A DNA stretch of 64,000 bases from Methylobacterium sp. W2 (GCF_020662345.1 NZ_VMOA01000022.1:1-64000), one strand, 5' to 3'. Counted from the stretch's first letter, positions 10,693 through 20,155 are shown. Made by a program: numbers and translations. The notes: generated from the sequence alone by a model not told the origin.

Positions 10693-11166
10693 TCACTTCA
10701 CCTCGAACATCGCCTCGACCTCGACGGCGGCATCGAGGGGCAGTTCGGCGACGCCCACGGTGGAGCGGGCGTGCCGGCCGCGATCACCCAGGATCTCGAC
10801 CATCAGGTCGGAGGCCCCGTTCATGATCCCGGCGAGGCCGGCGAAGGTCGGCACGGCATTGATGAAGCCGCCGAGGCGCAGGCATTGCACGACGCCGCGG
10901 TCGAGATCGCCTACGGCCGCCTGCACCTGGGCCAGAACGTTGAGGGCGCAGAGCCGGGCGGCGGCGATGCCGGCCTCCGGGGAGATCTCGGCGCCGAGCT
11001 TGCCCTTGTGGGCGTCGGCGAGCGTGCCGTCGGCGCCAAAGCAGATCTGGCCGGAGATGATCACCAGATTGCCGGTGCGGATGAAGGGTACGTAGTTCGC
11101 CACCGGGGCCGCGGCCTTCGGCAGCACCAGGCCGAGGGCATCCAGGCGTTCCTTGACCGTGCTCAT
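10693..11166 (-). CDS. RidA family protein (YjgF/YER057c/UK114)
   Basis: A RidA-like protein of 157 aa. Family members form trimers and deaminate reactive enamine/imine intermediates, though this longer branch (VKERLDALGLVLPKAAAPVANYVPF) is less studied than archetypal RidA. GNLVIISGQICFG near residue 35 and the C-terminal RSTVGVAELPLDAAVEVEAMFEV are the characteristic strands. The ATG at 11166 is preferred because AAGGA lies 6-10 nt upstream; a further in-frame start exists at 11190. It is the first gene of the leftward cluster, facing the argD promoter region. Confidence 0.9.
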   Translation of the reverse strand: MSTVKERLDALGLVLPKAAAPVANYVPFIRTGNLVIISGQICFGADGTLADAHKGKLGAEISPEAGIAAARLCALNVLAQVQAAVGDLDRGVVQCLRLGGFINAVPTFAGLAGIMNGASDLMVEILGDRGRHARSTVGVAELPLDAAVEVEAMFEVK

Positions 11167-11376
11167 CCGTCCGTCCTTCCTTGAAGGCATGCCACCCTTG
11201 GGGTCATGCCCGACGGGGCGGGACAGAGCACACTTGCTCCGAGCCGCGCAAGCTCCGAGCCGGGGGCCCAGCCACGCGAACCGACCCCACCCCGCGGACG
11301 CCGTGCAACTGCCGAACCGCGTCCTCCCGCATAGCTTAATCCCTAGGCATGTCAGGCATATGAACCCGGCCGATCA

Positions 11377-11404
11377 TTGACAGAACCGGCCAATTCTCTA
11401 GTAA
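11377..11404 (+). promoter_or_regulatory. Probable sigma-70 promoter for argD-argF
   Basis: TTGACA at 11377-11382 and TAGTAA at 11399-11404 are separated by 16 bp, an exact -35 and a fair -10. Transcription would start near 11411, immediately before a perfect stem-loop. It is the best promoter candidate in the 329-bp gap between the RidA gene and argD; nothing else notable was seen in the RidA-proximal half of that gap. Confidence 0.55.
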
Positions 11405-11412
11405 TCACAGCG

Positions 11413-11437
11413 GTGCCGCCCGGTTTCGAGGCGGCAC
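11413..11437 (+). other. Stem-loop at predicted 5' end of argD transcript
   Basis: GTGCCGCC (11413-11420) pairs perfectly with GGCGGCAC (11430-11437) across a 9-nt loop, followed by TTTCATTT. It lies about 60 nt ahead of the argD start. It could be a 5' stabiliser, a weak terminator/attenuator or an operator. The downstream T run is broken, so a strong terminator is unlikely. Confidence 0.5.
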
Positions 11438-11495
11438 TTTCATTTGGTGCCGCGGCCCATCCGCGTGCCCGCTTTGACGATGGGAAGTCGGGATC

Positions 11496-12689
11496 GTGAC
11501 ATCCGCCCTTCTGCCGACCTACGCCCGGGCTCCGATCGCCTTCGAGCGCGGAGAGGGCGCCTGGCTCGTGACGCGCGACGGCGAGCGATATCTCGATTTC
11601 GGCGCCGGCATCGCCGTCAACGCGCTTGGCCATGCCCACCCGCACCTCGTGGAGGCCCTGACCACCCAGGCGCAGAAGCTCTGGCACACCTCGAACCTGT
11701 TCGAGATCCCCGAAGGCGAGCGCCTCGGCCGGCGGCTCGTGGACGCGACCTTCGCGGACGTGGCGTTCTTCGCCAATTCCGGGGCCGAGGCCAACGAGGC
11801 CGCCATCAAGATGGCGCGCAAGTACCATGCGGCGGGCGGCCACCCGGAGCGCTTCCGCATCATCACCTTCGAGGGCGCGTTCCACGGGCGGACGCTGGCC
11901 ACCATCGCGGCGGGCGGGCAGCAGAAGTACATTGACGGCTTCGGCCCGAAGGTGGACGGGTTCGACCAGGTGCCCTTCGGCGATCACGACGCGCTGGTGG
12001 CGGCGATCGGCCCGGAGACGGCCGCCCTGATGATCGAGCCGATCCAGGGGGAGGGCGGCATCCGCACGGTGCCCCCCGAGATGCTGCGCGGCCTGCGGGC
12101 GCTCTGCGACGAGCATGGCTTGCTCCTGATCATGGACGAGGTCCAGACCGGCGTCGGCCGCACGGGCAAGTTGTTCGCCCATGAATGGGCCGGCGTCACC
12201 CCCGACATCATGAGCGCGGCCAAGGGCATCGGCGGCGGCTTCCCCCTCGGCGTCTGCCTCGCCACGGCGGAGGCCGCGCGCGGCATGACGGCGGGGAGCC
12301 ACGGCACCACCTTCGGCGGCAATCCGCTGGCCATGGCGGTGGGCAACGCCGTCCTCGACGTGGTGCTCGCCGACGGCTTTCTCGACCACGTCCTGCGGAT
12401 GGGCCTGCTCCTCAAGCAACGACTCGGCGCCGTCATCGACCGGCATCCGGGCGTGATCTCGGAGATTCGCGGCACCGGCCTCATCCTCGGGCTCAAGCTC
12501 GGCGTGCCCAACACCGCCTTCACCGCGGCGGCGCGCGACGAGCGCCTGCTGGTGATTCCCGCCGGCGACAACGTGGTCCGACTCTTGCCGCCGTTGATCG
12601 TCTCCGAGGCGGACGTGGCCGAGGCGGTCGAGCGCCTCGATGCCACGGCCGGACGGCTCGGCGCGCAGATGCGCGGAGCCGCGGAGTAA
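11496..12689 (+). CDS. argD: Acetylornithine aminotransferase
   Basis: A PLP-dependent class III aminotransferase of 397 aa. It converts N-acetylglutamate semialdehyde plus glutamate to N-acetylornithine, the fourth step of arginine synthesis, and often also serves in lysine synthesis. The PLP lysine is K243 in [13 protein letters not shown], the cofactor aspartate is D214 in [13 protein letters not shown], and [12 protein letters not shown] is the phosphate-binding region. The start is GTG at 11496, where the family's [18 protein letters not shown] opening begins. argF follows 56 bp later, so the two form an operon as in other Hyphomicrobiales. Confidence 0.95.
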   Translation: MTSALLPTYARAPIAFERGEGAWLVTRDGERYLDFGAGIAVNALGHAHPHLVEALTTQAQKLWHTSNLFEIPEGERLGRRLVDATFADVAFFANSGAEANEAAIKMARKYHAAGGHPERFRIITFEGAFHGRTLATIAAGGQQKYIDGFGPKVDGFDQVPFGDHDALVAAIGPETAALMIEPIQGEGGIRTVPPEMLRGLRALCDEHGLLLIMDEVQTGVGRTGKLFAHEWAGVTPDIMSAAKGIGGGFPLGVCLATAEAARGMTAGSHGTTFGGNPLAMAVGNAVLDVVLADGFLDHVLRMGLLLKQRLGAVIDRHPGVISEIRGTGLILGLKLGVPNTAFTAAARDERLLVIPAGDNVVRLLPPLIVSEADVAEAVERLDATAGRLGAQMRGAAE

Positions 12690-12745
12690 CGCATGGCCGT
12701 CCGGGTCCGGCCTCGTCGCCGGACCGCGACGCCCGCAACGTCGAT

Positions 12746-13714
12746 ATGCCCAACACGAAGAACGAGCCGATGATTCCCCAGACCAACGGGACCGCCACCA
12801 GGCCCCGCCACTTCCTCGACCTGAAGGACTTCTCCGGCGAGGATCTGCGTGCCGTCCTGACCTCCGCGGCCGCGATGAAGGGGCGTCGCCGCAAGGGCGA
12901 GATCGCCGCCGAGCGCCCGCTGACGGGCAAGATGCTGGCGATGGTGTTCGACCGGCCCTCCACCCGCACCCGCGTCTCCTTCGACGTCGCCATGCGCGAG
13001 CTCGGCGGCGAGACGCTGATGCTGACGGGCAGCGAGATGCAGCTCGGCCGGGGCGAGACCGTGGGCGACACCGCCCGCGTGCTGTCGCGCTACATCGACG
13101 CGATCATGATCCGTATCCTCGACCACGACACGATGCTGGAACTGGCCGACTATGCCGAGGTGCCGGTGATCAACGCCCTCACGAAGGTCTCGCATCCCTG
13201 CCAGATCATGGCTGACGTGCTGACCTTCGAGGAGCATCGCGGGCCGATCCAGGGGCGCACCATCGCCTGGTCGGGGGACGCCAACAACGTGCTGGCCTCC
13301 TGGGTCCACGCGGCGGCGCGGTTCGACTTCACCCTCAACATCGCCGCCCCCCTCGAATTGTCGGCCCCGCCGGCCCTGCTCGCCTGGGCCAGGGCTGAGG
13401 GCGCGCGCATCAACGTCACCACCGACGCGTTCGAGGCGGTGGACGGGGCGGATGCCGTCGTCACCGATTGCTGGGTCTCCATGGGCGACGACGACGAGCA
13501 TTACCGCCACAACCTGCTCTCGCCCTATCAGGTCAATGCCAAGCTGATGGCGGCGGCCAAGAACGACGCGATCTTCATGCATTGCCTCCCCGCCCATCGC
13601 GGCGAGGAGGTGACCGCCGAGATCATGGACGGCCCGCGCTCGGTGGTGTTCGACGAGGCCGAGAACCGCCTGCATGCGCAGAAGGGTATTCTGGCGTGGT
13701 GCCTGGGGGCGTAA
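12746..13714 (+). CDS. argF: Ornithine carbamoyltransferase
   Basis: A cytoplasmic enzyme of 322 aa that makes citrulline from ornithine and carbamoyl phosphate. All hallmarks are present: the carbamoyl-phosphate motif STRTR at 72-76, HPCQ at 150-153, the ornithine-binding DCWVSMG and the catalytic HCLP at 279-282. The ATG at 12746 adds eight residues over an inner ATG at 12770 and either could be used; conserved sequence begins only at [11 protein letters not shown]. It is the second gene of the argD-argF unit. Confidence 0.96.
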   Translation: MPNTKNEPMIPQTNGTATRPRHFLDLKDFSGEDLRAVLTSAAAMKGRRRKGEIAAERPLTGKMLAMVFDRPSTRTRVSFDVAMRELGGETLMLTGSEMQLGRGETVGDTARVLSRYIDAIMIRILDHDTMLELADYAEVPVINALTKVSHPCQIMADVLTFEEHRGPIQGRTIAWSGDANNVLASWVHAAARFDFTLNIAAPLELSAPPALLAWARAEGARINVTTDAFEAVDGADAVVTDCWVSMGDDDEHYRHNLLSPYQVNAKLMAAAKNDAIFMHCLPAHRGEEVTAEIMDGPRSVVFDEAENRLHAQKGILAWCLGA

Positions 13715-13808
13715 AGCTCCGTGCGGGCGCGCTTGCCATGGCGCGCTGACATCGATTGTGCCGTCGCCGATCCCACAGCATGCGGGGAGGGCGGGACAGG
13801 AGAGAGGC

Positions 13809-14081
13809 ATGGACGACGATCTCGATGCCCTCGACCGTGATGCCCTGATCACCGAGGTGAAGCGTCTGCGGGCCGGCATCCGCCGCCATCGGGACGGCTC
13901 CGGCCACGACCTGTGCTGGTTCCATCCGCAACTCTGGTCCCTGCTGCCGGAACCCGTCGCCCCCGATGTCGCCGTACCGCCCTGGCCGGCCTTCATGCGG
14001 GGCTGCGTGGCTTTCCGATCGAGCCTCGACCGGGAATTGCCGCATGCGCCGGTGGCGGATGCCGAGTTCGACCAAGGCTGA
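13809..14081 (+). CDS. Conserved small hypothetical protein (90 aa)
   Basis: A soluble acidic protein of 90 aa starting MDDDLDALDRDALITEVKRLRAGIRRHRDGSGHDLCWFHP. The N-terminal half is helical (EVKRLRAGIRRHR). The HDLCWFHPQLWSLLPE segment, rich in Trp, His and Cys, looks conserved and could bind a ligand or metal. AGGAGAGAGG lies just upstream of the ATG, an excellent ribosome site. It follows argF by 95 bp on the same strand. Function is unknown. Confidence 0.65.
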   Translation: MDDDLDALDRDALITEVKRLRAGIRRHRDGSGHDLCWFHPQLWSLLPEPVAPDVAVPPWPAFMRGCVAFRSSLDRELPHAPVADAEFDQG

Positions 14082-14201
14082 CGGCCGTGTGAAACGGCGG
14101 GCTCATCCCTATATCCGGTCCTGGATGCACGGTCGGCGGTGGAGTGCCATACTCGACGATGCCGACAGTCGCGATCCGCACAGCGTCGCTCATCCCCCGC
14201 G

Positions 14202-14317
14202 CGACCTCATCCTGAAGTGCCGCGCAGCGGCCTCGAAGGAGGTTTCCCGTGTTCGTTGCGCGAACTGGAGGCCTCCCTCGAGGCCTTCGCTTTGCTACGG
14301 CGCCTCAGGATGAGGTC
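14202..14317. repeat. Palindromic intergenic repeat, copy 1
   Basis: A 116-bp element whose ends are inverted copies (GACCTCATCCTGA / TCAGGATGAGGTC) and whose interior also pairs (GGCCTCGAAGGAGG against CCTCCCTCGAGGCC). A second, diverged copy of the same length and layout lies at 24982-25098. It fills most of the gap between the 90-aa gene and hslO. It encodes no protein; it could act as a transcript-end hairpin. Confidence 0.75.
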
Positions 14318-14376
14318 GAGAATCGAGCCAATGCGTTCGGTCCACGGACCGGATGGACAAAAGACATGGAGAGGCC

Positions 14377-15375
14377 ATGACCTCCGGACACGAGATTTCC
14401 TCCGCCGTCATCGACGGCGCCGACGACGTCGCCCTGCCGTTCTCGGTGGAGGCGCTGGATGTGCGCGGCCGCGTGGTCCGGCTCGGCCCCAGCGTCGACA
14501 CCATCCTGCGCCGCCACGGCTATCCCGACCCGGTGGCGCGTCTGCTGGGTGAGGCGGCGGCGCTCACGGTGCTGCTGGGCTCGTCCCTGAAATTCGAGGG
14601 CCGGTTCCAGCTCCAGACCAAGACCGATGGCCCGGTGGAGATGATCGTGGTGGATTTCGAGGCGCCCGACCGTCTGCGCGCCACGGCACGGTTCAACGCC
14701 GCGCGGATCGAAGCTCTGGGGAGCGCTCCTCTCAAGGATGCCGATCTGATCGGGCAGGGCCATCTCGCCATGACCATCGACCAGGGCAACGATTTCAGTC
14801 GCTACCAGGGCGTGGTGGCCCTGGAGGGCCAGAGCCTGGAAGAGGCGGCCCACCAGTATTTCCGCCAATCCGAGCAGATCCCGACCCAGGTCCGCCTCGC
14901 AGTGGCCGAACAATTCGCGGGCGGCGACAAGACCTATCGCGCCGGCGGGCTGCTGATCCAATTCCTGCCGCAATCCATCGACCGCGCCCGCCTCGCCGAC
15001 CTCCCCCCCGGCGACATCCCCGAAGGCCACGCCCATCTCGATACGGGCGCGGCACCGGAGGACGATGCCTGGGTCGAGGCGCGCAGCCTCGTCAACACGG
15101 TGGAAGACCACGAACTGGTCGATCCGGAGGTCTCCTCCGAGCGCCTGCTCTACCGGCTCTTCCACGAGCGCGGCGTGCGGGTGTTCGACACCCAGGCCAT
15201 CCACGAGCGCTGCCGCTGCTCGCCCGAGCGCGTCATGGGGATGATCCGCTCATTCTCGCCCCAGGAACGCCGAGACATGATCGCCGAGGACGGCCGTATC
15301 GGCATCACCTGCGAGTTCTGCTCGCGCCGCTACGACATCGACCCGGCCGAGGCGGAGATCGATCCGGCACAATAG
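14377..15375 (+). CDS. hslO: Redox-regulated chaperone Hsp33
   Basis: A cytoplasmic holdase of 332 aa that becomes active when oxidised. The C-terminal zinc centre is complete: CRC (in ERCRCSPERV) followed about 33 residues later by CEFC (ITCEFCSRRYDI), the CxC-Xn-CxxC pattern. The N-terminal part has the VLLGSSLKFEGRFQLQTKTDGPV block typical of HslO. The ATG at 14377 has GGAGAGG 6 nt upstream. Its place after argD-argF matches the usual gene order of this bacterial order. Confidence 0.95.
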   Translation: MTSGHEISSAVIDGADDVALPFSVEALDVRGRVVRLGPSVDTILRRHGYPDPVARLLGEAAALTVLLGSSLKFEGRFQLQTKTDGPVEMIVVDFEAPDRLRATARFNAARIEALGSAPLKDADLIGQGHLAMTIDQGNDFSRYQGVVALEGQSLEEAAHQYFRQSEQIPTQVRLAVAEQFAGGDKTYRAGGLLIQFLPQSIDRARLADLPPGDIPEGHAHLDTGAAPEDDAWVEARSLVNTVEDHELVDPEVSSERLLYRLFHERGVRVFDTQAIHERCRCSPERVMGMIRSFSPQERRDMIAEDGRIGITCEFCSRRYDIDPAEAEIDPAQ

Positions 15376-15408
15376 GGCGCCTTCGACCTCGGACGAAGTG
15401 CCTCGACG

Positions 15409-16539
15409 TCAGGCGAAGTGCTTCGACAGTTTCAGCCCCTGCGCCTGGTAGTTCGACCCGGCATCCGCCCCGTAAAGGGCGGCGGGGCGCTCGGCCATGC
15501 GCTCATAGACGAGGCGGCCGACGATCTGGCCGTCCTCCAGCAGGAACGGGACGTCGCGCGAGCGGACTTCGAGCACCGCCCGCGCGCCGGCGCCCCCAGC
15601 CCCGGCAAAACCGAAGCCGGGGTCGAAGAAGCCAGCGTAATGCACCCGGAACTCGCCCACCAGCGGATCGAACGGCACCATCTCGGCGGCGAAATCCGGC
15701 GGGACCTGCACCGCTTCCTTGGAGGCGAGGATGTAGAACTGACCGGGATCGAGGATCAGCGCGCCCGAGCCGTCGGCTGGCAGCGGCTCCCAGAAATCCG
15801 CGGTGCGGTGTTGGCCCGGCGCGTCGACATCGACGAGGCCGGTATGGCGCTTGGCGCGATAACCGATGAGGCCTTCGAATCCGGCGAGATCCACCGACAC
15901 GGCGATGCCGCCCTGGAAGGACGGTGTGGCGGAGGCGACGAGCGGTGTGGCCGCATGGAGCGCGGCGAGTTCGGTGTCCGTGAGGCGCGGCTCGCCTCGG
16001 CGGAAGCGGATCTGCGACAGGCGCGAGCCGGTGCGGACGCGGACCGGGAAGGTGCGCGGCGAGATCTCGGCATAGAGCCGGCCGTGGTAGCCGGCCTCAA
16101 CCTGGTCGAAGGCCTGGCCCCGGTCGGTGATGACGCGGGTGAACACGTCGATGCGGCCGGTGGAGCTTTTCGGGTTCGCGCTCGCCGCCACGTCCGCCGG
16201 CAGGGCCAGGGTCTCCTGCAATTCGGCGATGTAGACGCAGCCGGTCTCCAGCACGGCGCCCCGCGTCAAATCGATCTCGTGGAGGGCGAAGGCCGCGATG
16301 CAGGCGGAGACCGGCCGCGCACCGGGCAGGAAGCTGGTGCGCACCCGGAAGGCGCGCGAGCCGAGGCGCAGGTCGAGGCTCGCCGGCTGGACCTGATCGA
16401 CCGCGAAGGTGCTTTCGGGAAGGATGGCGCCGGCCGCATGCAGGGACTGGATGCCTTGTGCCGCCAGAATGCCTCCGGACTTCTCGCCGAGGGAAGGGGG
16501 CGGGCTCGTCGGCGCCGTGTCCTGCTTGGTATCCGGCAT
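15409..16539 (-). CDS. dcd: 2'-deoxycytidine 5'-triphosphate deaminase, long alphaproteobacterial form
   Basis: About 376 aa, twice the usual length of Dcd. The family deaminates dCTP to dUTP, feeding dTTP synthesis. The first half carries the Dcd/dUTPase-fold strands (QPASLDLRLGSRAFRV; SSTGRIDVFTRVITD; ISPRTFPVRVRTGSRLSQIRF). The second half repeats the fold (GLVDVDAPGQHRTADFWEPL; HYAGFFDPGFGFAG). The tandem arrangement is characteristic of the Hyphomicrobiales enzyme. The ATG at 16539 was taken as start; the family-like sequence begins about 30 residues later, so the N-terminal leader is probably flexible. Confidence 0.88.
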   Translation of the reverse strand: MPDTKQDTAPTSPPPSLGEKSGGILAAQGIQSLHAAGAILPESTFAVDQVQPASLDLRLGSRAFRVRTSFLPGARPVSACIAAFALHEIDLTRGAVLETGCVYIAELQETLALPADVAASANPKSSTGRIDVFTRVITDRGQAFDQVEAGYHGRLYAEISPRTFPVRVRTGSRLSQIRFRRGEPRLTDTELAALHAATPLVASATPSFQGGIAVSVDLAGFEGLIGYRAKRHTGLVDVDAPGQHRTADFWEPLPADGSGALILDPGQFYILASKEAVQVPPDFAAEMVPFDPLVGEFRVHYAGFFDPGFGFAGAGGAGARAVLEVRSRDVPFLLEDGQIVGRLVYERMAERPAALYGADAGSNYQAQGLKLSKHFA

Positions 16540-16641
16540 GGTCTCGCGTCGCCCGCTCCGCACTCGGCCGCCTTCCCCGGCTGGGGATCAGGAATGCCGC
16601 ATGGTTTGACTCATGATCCCACCGGATCGCTGAAGGCGCGG

Positions 16642-17055
16642 TTAACCCTCCTCGCGATCGATCCGCAGCACGATCCAGGCAACGACGAGGCGGGCGATGG
16701 CCCCCATGGCGATCAGCCCCGCCAGCGCGCTCGCCACGGGGGGGAACCAGGCGGGCCGGAGCAGGAGCGCCACGGCGAACAGCACGGCGCAGAGTCCCGC
16801 CGCCGGACCGAAGGCCAGGACCACGGAGGGCAAGCCGGCGATGCGGGGCGCGGGGCCGCGCCGGGCCAGCCATGCGCCCGCCAGCAGCGCGAGGCCGTCG
16901 AGCACCAGCGCTGCCCCCAGGGCCAGGGCGGCCCAGCCGTTCCGCTCCGGCGCATTCCAGGCAAAGGCACCGGCCAGGAGAGCGATGGCGAGGCTGGCGA
17001 GGACGGCCCGGCTCGGAAACGGAGCGGGCAGGGGCGAGACGGTCTCCTCGACCAC
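16642..17055 (-). CDS. Small four-helix membrane protein, unknown function
   Basis: About 137 aa with four hydrophobic segments (AVLASLAIALLAGAF, AALALGAALVLDGLALLAG, LAFGPAAGLCAVLFAVALLL, AGLIAMGAIARLVVAWIVL) and the short charged end RIDREEG. No ATG fits. The GTG at 17055 has GGAAGG about 10 nt upstream and begins just before the membrane region, so it is the likely start. The longer open frame continues up to 17577, but there it runs antisense to apaG. Domain family not recognised. Confidence 0.6.
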   Translation of the reverse strand: MVEETVSPLPAPFPSRAVLASLAIALLAGAFAWNAPERNGWAALALGAALVLDGLALLAGAWLARRGPAPRIAGLPSVVLAFGPAAGLCAVLFAVALLLRPAWFPPVASALAGLIAMGAIARLVVAWIVLRIDREEG

Positions 17056-17187
17056 GGGGCACGACCTTCCGATTGGGGCGGGCAGCCCCGCATTCAGCAC
17101 GATTGACGCGATTTCGCCCGGGACGTACCACGGCGAAAAGGCTATGTCGCTTATCGGTGGGCGACGGCACGGGAGGCTTTGAAGGCG

Positions 17188-17580
17188 ATGTACAAGGCCC
17201 AGACGCGCGGCATCAGCGTGACCGTCCAGCCCCGCTTCGTCGAGGAGGAATCTTCCCCCGACGAGAGCCGCTACTTCTTCGCCTACACTGTCGAGATCGT
17301 GAATAACGGTTCCGAACAGGTGCAGCTGCGCTCGCGCCACTGGCGCATCGTCGACGGTCGCGGCGAGACCCAGGAGGTGCGCGGTGCCGGCGTCGTCGGC
17401 AAGCAGCCGGTCCTCGGCCCCGGCGAGTCGTTCAGCTATACCAGCGGCTGCCCGCTCACCACGCCCGACGGGCTGATGGCCGGCAGCTACACCATGTCGA
17501 CCACCGCCGGCGAGAGCTTCGAGGCCGAGATCCCCGCCTTCTCCCTCGATTCGCCGCACGTCCGCCGCAGCGTTCACTAA
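17188..17580 (+). CDS. apaG: ApaG protein (Co2+/Mg2+ efflux-associated)
   Basis: A single-domain fibronectin-III-like protein of 130 aa. It shows the family run [64 protein letters not shown] and the ending [18 protein letters not shown]. ApaG has been linked genetically to Co2+ resistance and low Mg2+ efflux, but its biochemical role is unsettled. The ATG at 17188 is preferred to an in-frame TTG at 17179, which would be too close to the GGGAGG ribosome site. Confidence 0.95.
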   Translation: MYKAQTRGISVTVQPRFVEEESSPDESRYFFAYTVEIVNNGSEQVQLRSRHWRIVDGRGETQEVRGAGVVGKQPVLGPGESFSYTSGCPLTTPDGLMAGSYTMSTTAGESFEAEIPAFSLDSPHVRRSVH

Positions 17581-17687
17581 GCGGGTTCACGTTGGCAGGC
17601 CAACGCTTCACCCTGCTTAGGTTTTTGCTCTGACGCAGGGTTTTACCGCAAAACCGGGGGCCACTTTTGCGAAACCTGCTGAGGCCG

Positions 17688-18860
17688 ATGTCCCGTGGCG
17701 GAGAACGGTTGAGCACGCTCGACCTGCTGGCGCGCCTCGTCGCCTTCGACACGGAGAGCTCCCGCTCCAACCTCGCGCTCATCGACAGCGTCTGCGCCTA
17801 TCTCGACGGCTGGGGCGTGAGCCACGTGCGCATCCCCAATGAAGCCGGTGACAAGGCGGCCATCTTCGCCACGATCGGCCCGATGGTGGATGGCGGCATC
17901 GTCCTCTCCGGCCATACCGACGTGGTGCCGGTGGCGGGGCAAACCTGGACCGGCGACCCCTTCACCCTGCGAATCGCGGACGGCCGCGCCTATGGCCGCG
18001 GCTCCGTGGACATGAAGGGCTTCTGCGCCCTGGCACTCTCCGCCGTGCCGGACATGCTCGCCGCCGACCTGAAGCGGCCGATCCACATCCTGCTCTCCTA
18101 CGACGAAGAGACCACCTGCCTGGGCGTCGCCGACACCATCGCCCGGTTCGGCAAGGATCTCCCCCGGCCGGGCGCGGTGATCGTGGGCGAGCCCACCGAT
18201 CTTGACGTCGCCGATGCGCATAAGAGCATCGTCACCTACCTCACCACCGTCCACGGCCACGAGGCGCATTCGGCGAAACCCATGCTCGGCGCCAATGCGG
18301 TGATGGCGGCGGCCGAGCTCGTCTCCGAATTGAACCGCATCGCCGACGCGATGATCGAGCGCGGCGACGCTTCCGGGCGCTTCGATCCACCCGCCACCAC
18401 GGTGCATGTGGGCACGATCTCGGGCGGCACGGCGCGCAACATCCTGCCCAAGATCTGCACGTTCCACTGGGAGTTCCGCGGCCTGCCCGACCTCGACATG
18501 GGCGAGATCCCGGCCCTGTTCGCGGCCAAGGTCGAGACCGTGCTGACGGAGCGGCTCAACCGCTACGGCGCTTACGGGCGGATCGAGACGATCGAGGAGG
18601 TGGCGGTGCCGGGCCTTGCCCCCGAGCCGGGCTCCGAGGCCGAGCGCCTGACCCTACGGGTGGCGGGGCGCAACCACACCATCTCCGTGCCCTACGCCAC
18701 CGAGGCGGGACGCTTCCAGGTGGCGGGCATCCCCACCGTGGTCTGCGGACCCGGCTCCATCGACCAGGCCCACCAGCCCGACGAGTACATCACCCTCGCC
18801 GCCCTCGAGGCCGGCGAGGCGTTCATGCGCCGTCTCATCACGGAATGCGTGACCCCATGA
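17688..18860 (+). CDS. argE: Acetylornithine deacetylase
   Basis: An M20-family metallohydrolase of about 390 aa that removes the acetyl group from N-acetylornithine to give ornithine. Metal-binding and catalytic residues are visible as HTDVVP (H76, D78), GRGSVDMKG (D108) and SYDEETTC (E140/E141), with the ending [15 protein letters not shown] typical of ArgE. TTG at 17667 is an alternative start. With argD and argF in the same window, the linear arginine route is covered from acetylglutamate semialdehyde to citrulline. Confidence 0.92.
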   Translation: MSRGGERLSTLDLLARLVAFDTESSRSNLALIDSVCAYLDGWGVSHVRIPNEAGDKAAIFATIGPMVDGGIVLSGHTDVVPVAGQTWTGDPFTLRIADGRAYGRGSVDMKGFCALALSAVPDMLAADLKRPIHILLSYDEETTCLGVADTIARFGKDLPRPGAVIVGEPTDLDVADAHKSIVTYLTTVHGHEAHSAKPMLGANAVMAAAELVSELNRIADAMIERGDASGRFDPPATTVHVGTISGGTARNILPKICTFHWEFRGLPDLDMGEIPALFAAKVETVLTERLNRYGAYGRIETIEEVAVPGLAPEPGSEAERLTLRVAGRNHTISVPYATEAGRFQVAGIPTVVCGPGSIDQAHQPDEYITLAALEAGEAFMRRLITECVTP

Positions 18861-18870
18861 GCCTCACCCC

Positions 18871-19455
18871 ATGAGCAAGTTCGCTCCCCGCACCATCGCC
18901 GCCGACGGGCCGGTGAAGCTCCGGCCGCTGGAGCGCGAAGACCTGATGTTCGTGCATCAGCTCAACAACAACGACAGCATCATGCGCTACTGGTTCGAGG
19001 AGGCCTACGAGTCCTTCGCCGAACTGGCGCAGCTCTACGAGCGCAACATCCACAACCAGACCGAGCGACGCTTCATCATCGCCAATTCGGAGGGCGAGCC
19101 GGCCGGCCTCGTGGAGCTCGTGGAGATCAACCACCTGCACCGGCGCTGCGAGTTCCAGATCGCGATCCATCCGGCGTTCCAGGGCCAGGGCTACGCCCCG
19201 CGAGCCACCCGTATCGCCATGGATTACGCCTTCAGCGTCCTCAACATCCACAAGCTCTACCTGCACGTCGACAAGGACAATGCCCGCGCCGTCCGCATCT
19301 ACGAGCGCTGCGGCTTCGTGCCCGAGGGCATCCTCAAGGACGAGTTCTTCGTCAACGGCAAGTATCGCGACGCGGTGCGCATGTGCCTGTTCCAGCCGGC
19401 ATATCTGGCCCGGCGCGGCAGCGGCGACATTTCGGAGCCGGTGCTGAAGTCGTAG
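18871..19455 (+). CDS. speG: Spermidine N-acetyltransferase (SpeG-like GNAT)
   Basis: A GNAT acetyltransferase of 194 aa that closely follows Escherichia coli SpeG along its whole length. [53 protein letters not shown], the acetyl-CoA loop [10 protein letters not shown], and [19 protein letters not shown] all recur. SpeG acetylates spermidine or spermine to limit polyamine toxicity and is allosteric and oligomeric in characterised members. The start is 10 bp after argE, so the genes may be co-transcribed. An N-terminal extension of about 10 residues precedes the family start. Confidence 0.9.
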   Translation: MSKFAPRTIAADGPVKLRPLEREDLMFVHQLNNNDSIMRYWFEEAYESFAELAQLYERNIHNQTERRFIIANSEGEPAGLVELVEINHLHRRCEFQIAIHPAFQGQGYAPRATRIAMDYAFSVLNIHKLYLHVDKDNARAVRIYERCGFVPEGILKDEFFVNGKYRDAVRMCLFQPAYLARRGSGDISEPVLKS

Positions 19456-19515
19456 CCGTCGATCCCGGACGGTCTCTTATAGGCCTCGTGCAATCGCCTC
19501 GGCAGCGATCCGCCC

Positions 19516-19839
19516 TCAGGCAACGGCGAAGAACACAGCCAGCGCCCGCGTCACCGCCAGCATCGTCTCGGCATCGAGATGCCCGATCCGTGCGCCGATC
19601 GTCTCACGCTTCACTGTCATGGCCTTGTCCACCATGACCTGTGAGCGCTTCCTCAGGCCATTGGCCTCAGTCGGCTCGATGGTCGTGCGGATCAGGGGAG
19701 CGTCGGCCAGCGTGCCGGATATCAGCAGCACCGTGACCGTACCGGTCTCGACGAACGCGTCCAATTGGATAATGAGCGCCGGACGAGGTTTGCCGAAATC
19801 GCCGGGCATGGCGATGGTGACGAGATCGCCCCGCTTCAA
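19516..19839 (-). CDS. mazF: MazF/PemK-type endoribonuclease toxin
   Basis: A toxin of 107 aa with the CcdB/MazF fold. The start MKRGDLVTIAMPGDFGKPRPALIIQ contains the RGDLV strand and the conserved G-K-P-R-P loop, and IRTTIEPTEANGLRKRSQVMVDKAMTVKRETIG holds the later conserved strands (S/T-Q-V-M-V-D-K). Members cut mRNA at short specific sequences. The gene overlaps its antitoxin by 4 bp (ATGA), so toxin translation depends on the antitoxin gene. All key residues look intact. Confidence 0.92.
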   Translation of the reverse strand: MKRGDLVTIAMPGDFGKPRPALIIQLDAFVETGTVTVLLISGTLADAPLIRTTIEPTEANGLRKRSQVMVDKAMTVKRETIGARIGHLDAETMLAVTRALAVFFAVA

Positions 19840-20060
19840 GCCTCGCGCTCAGGGAGCAGATCGAGGAGCGCCGCCTCCATGAAGGCATCCAGTTCCCGAT
19901 CGGCCGCATCTGTCGCCGCCACGATCCGAGCCTGTCGCCCGCATTCTTCGGCAAAGCCCGCCCGTCGGGTGTCGGGCACCCAAATCTGAATAGGCCGCAG
20001 GCCGGCCGCCCGGAGCGCATCACGACGCTTGCTGACGCGCGGACCGACAGATGCCGACAT
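19836..20060 (-). CDS. MazE-like antitoxin, DUF3018 family
   Basis: A 74-aa antitoxin. The block VSKRRDALRAAGLRPIQIWVPDTRRAGFAEECGRQARIV is the DUF3018 signature, whose N-terminal half binds DNA, followed by a C-terminal tail (DRELDAFMEAALLDLLPEREA) that wraps the toxin. It lies directly upstream of and overlaps mazF. The ATG at 20060 is preferred over an in-frame upstream start at 20093 that adds non-conserved residues. It probably represses its own operon. Confidence 0.88.
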   Translation of the reverse strand: MSASVGPRVSKRRDALRAAGLRPIQIWVPDTRRAGFAEECGRQARIVAATDAADRELDAFMEAALLDLLPEREA

Positions 20061-20155
20061 GACGAGACCGTTCCCCAGGGCGTTACACGTCACGTAGGCT
20101 CCGCCTGCGACGATGCCAAGGGACCAGGACAGTCACCGACCGCCGGTCCCCGATC

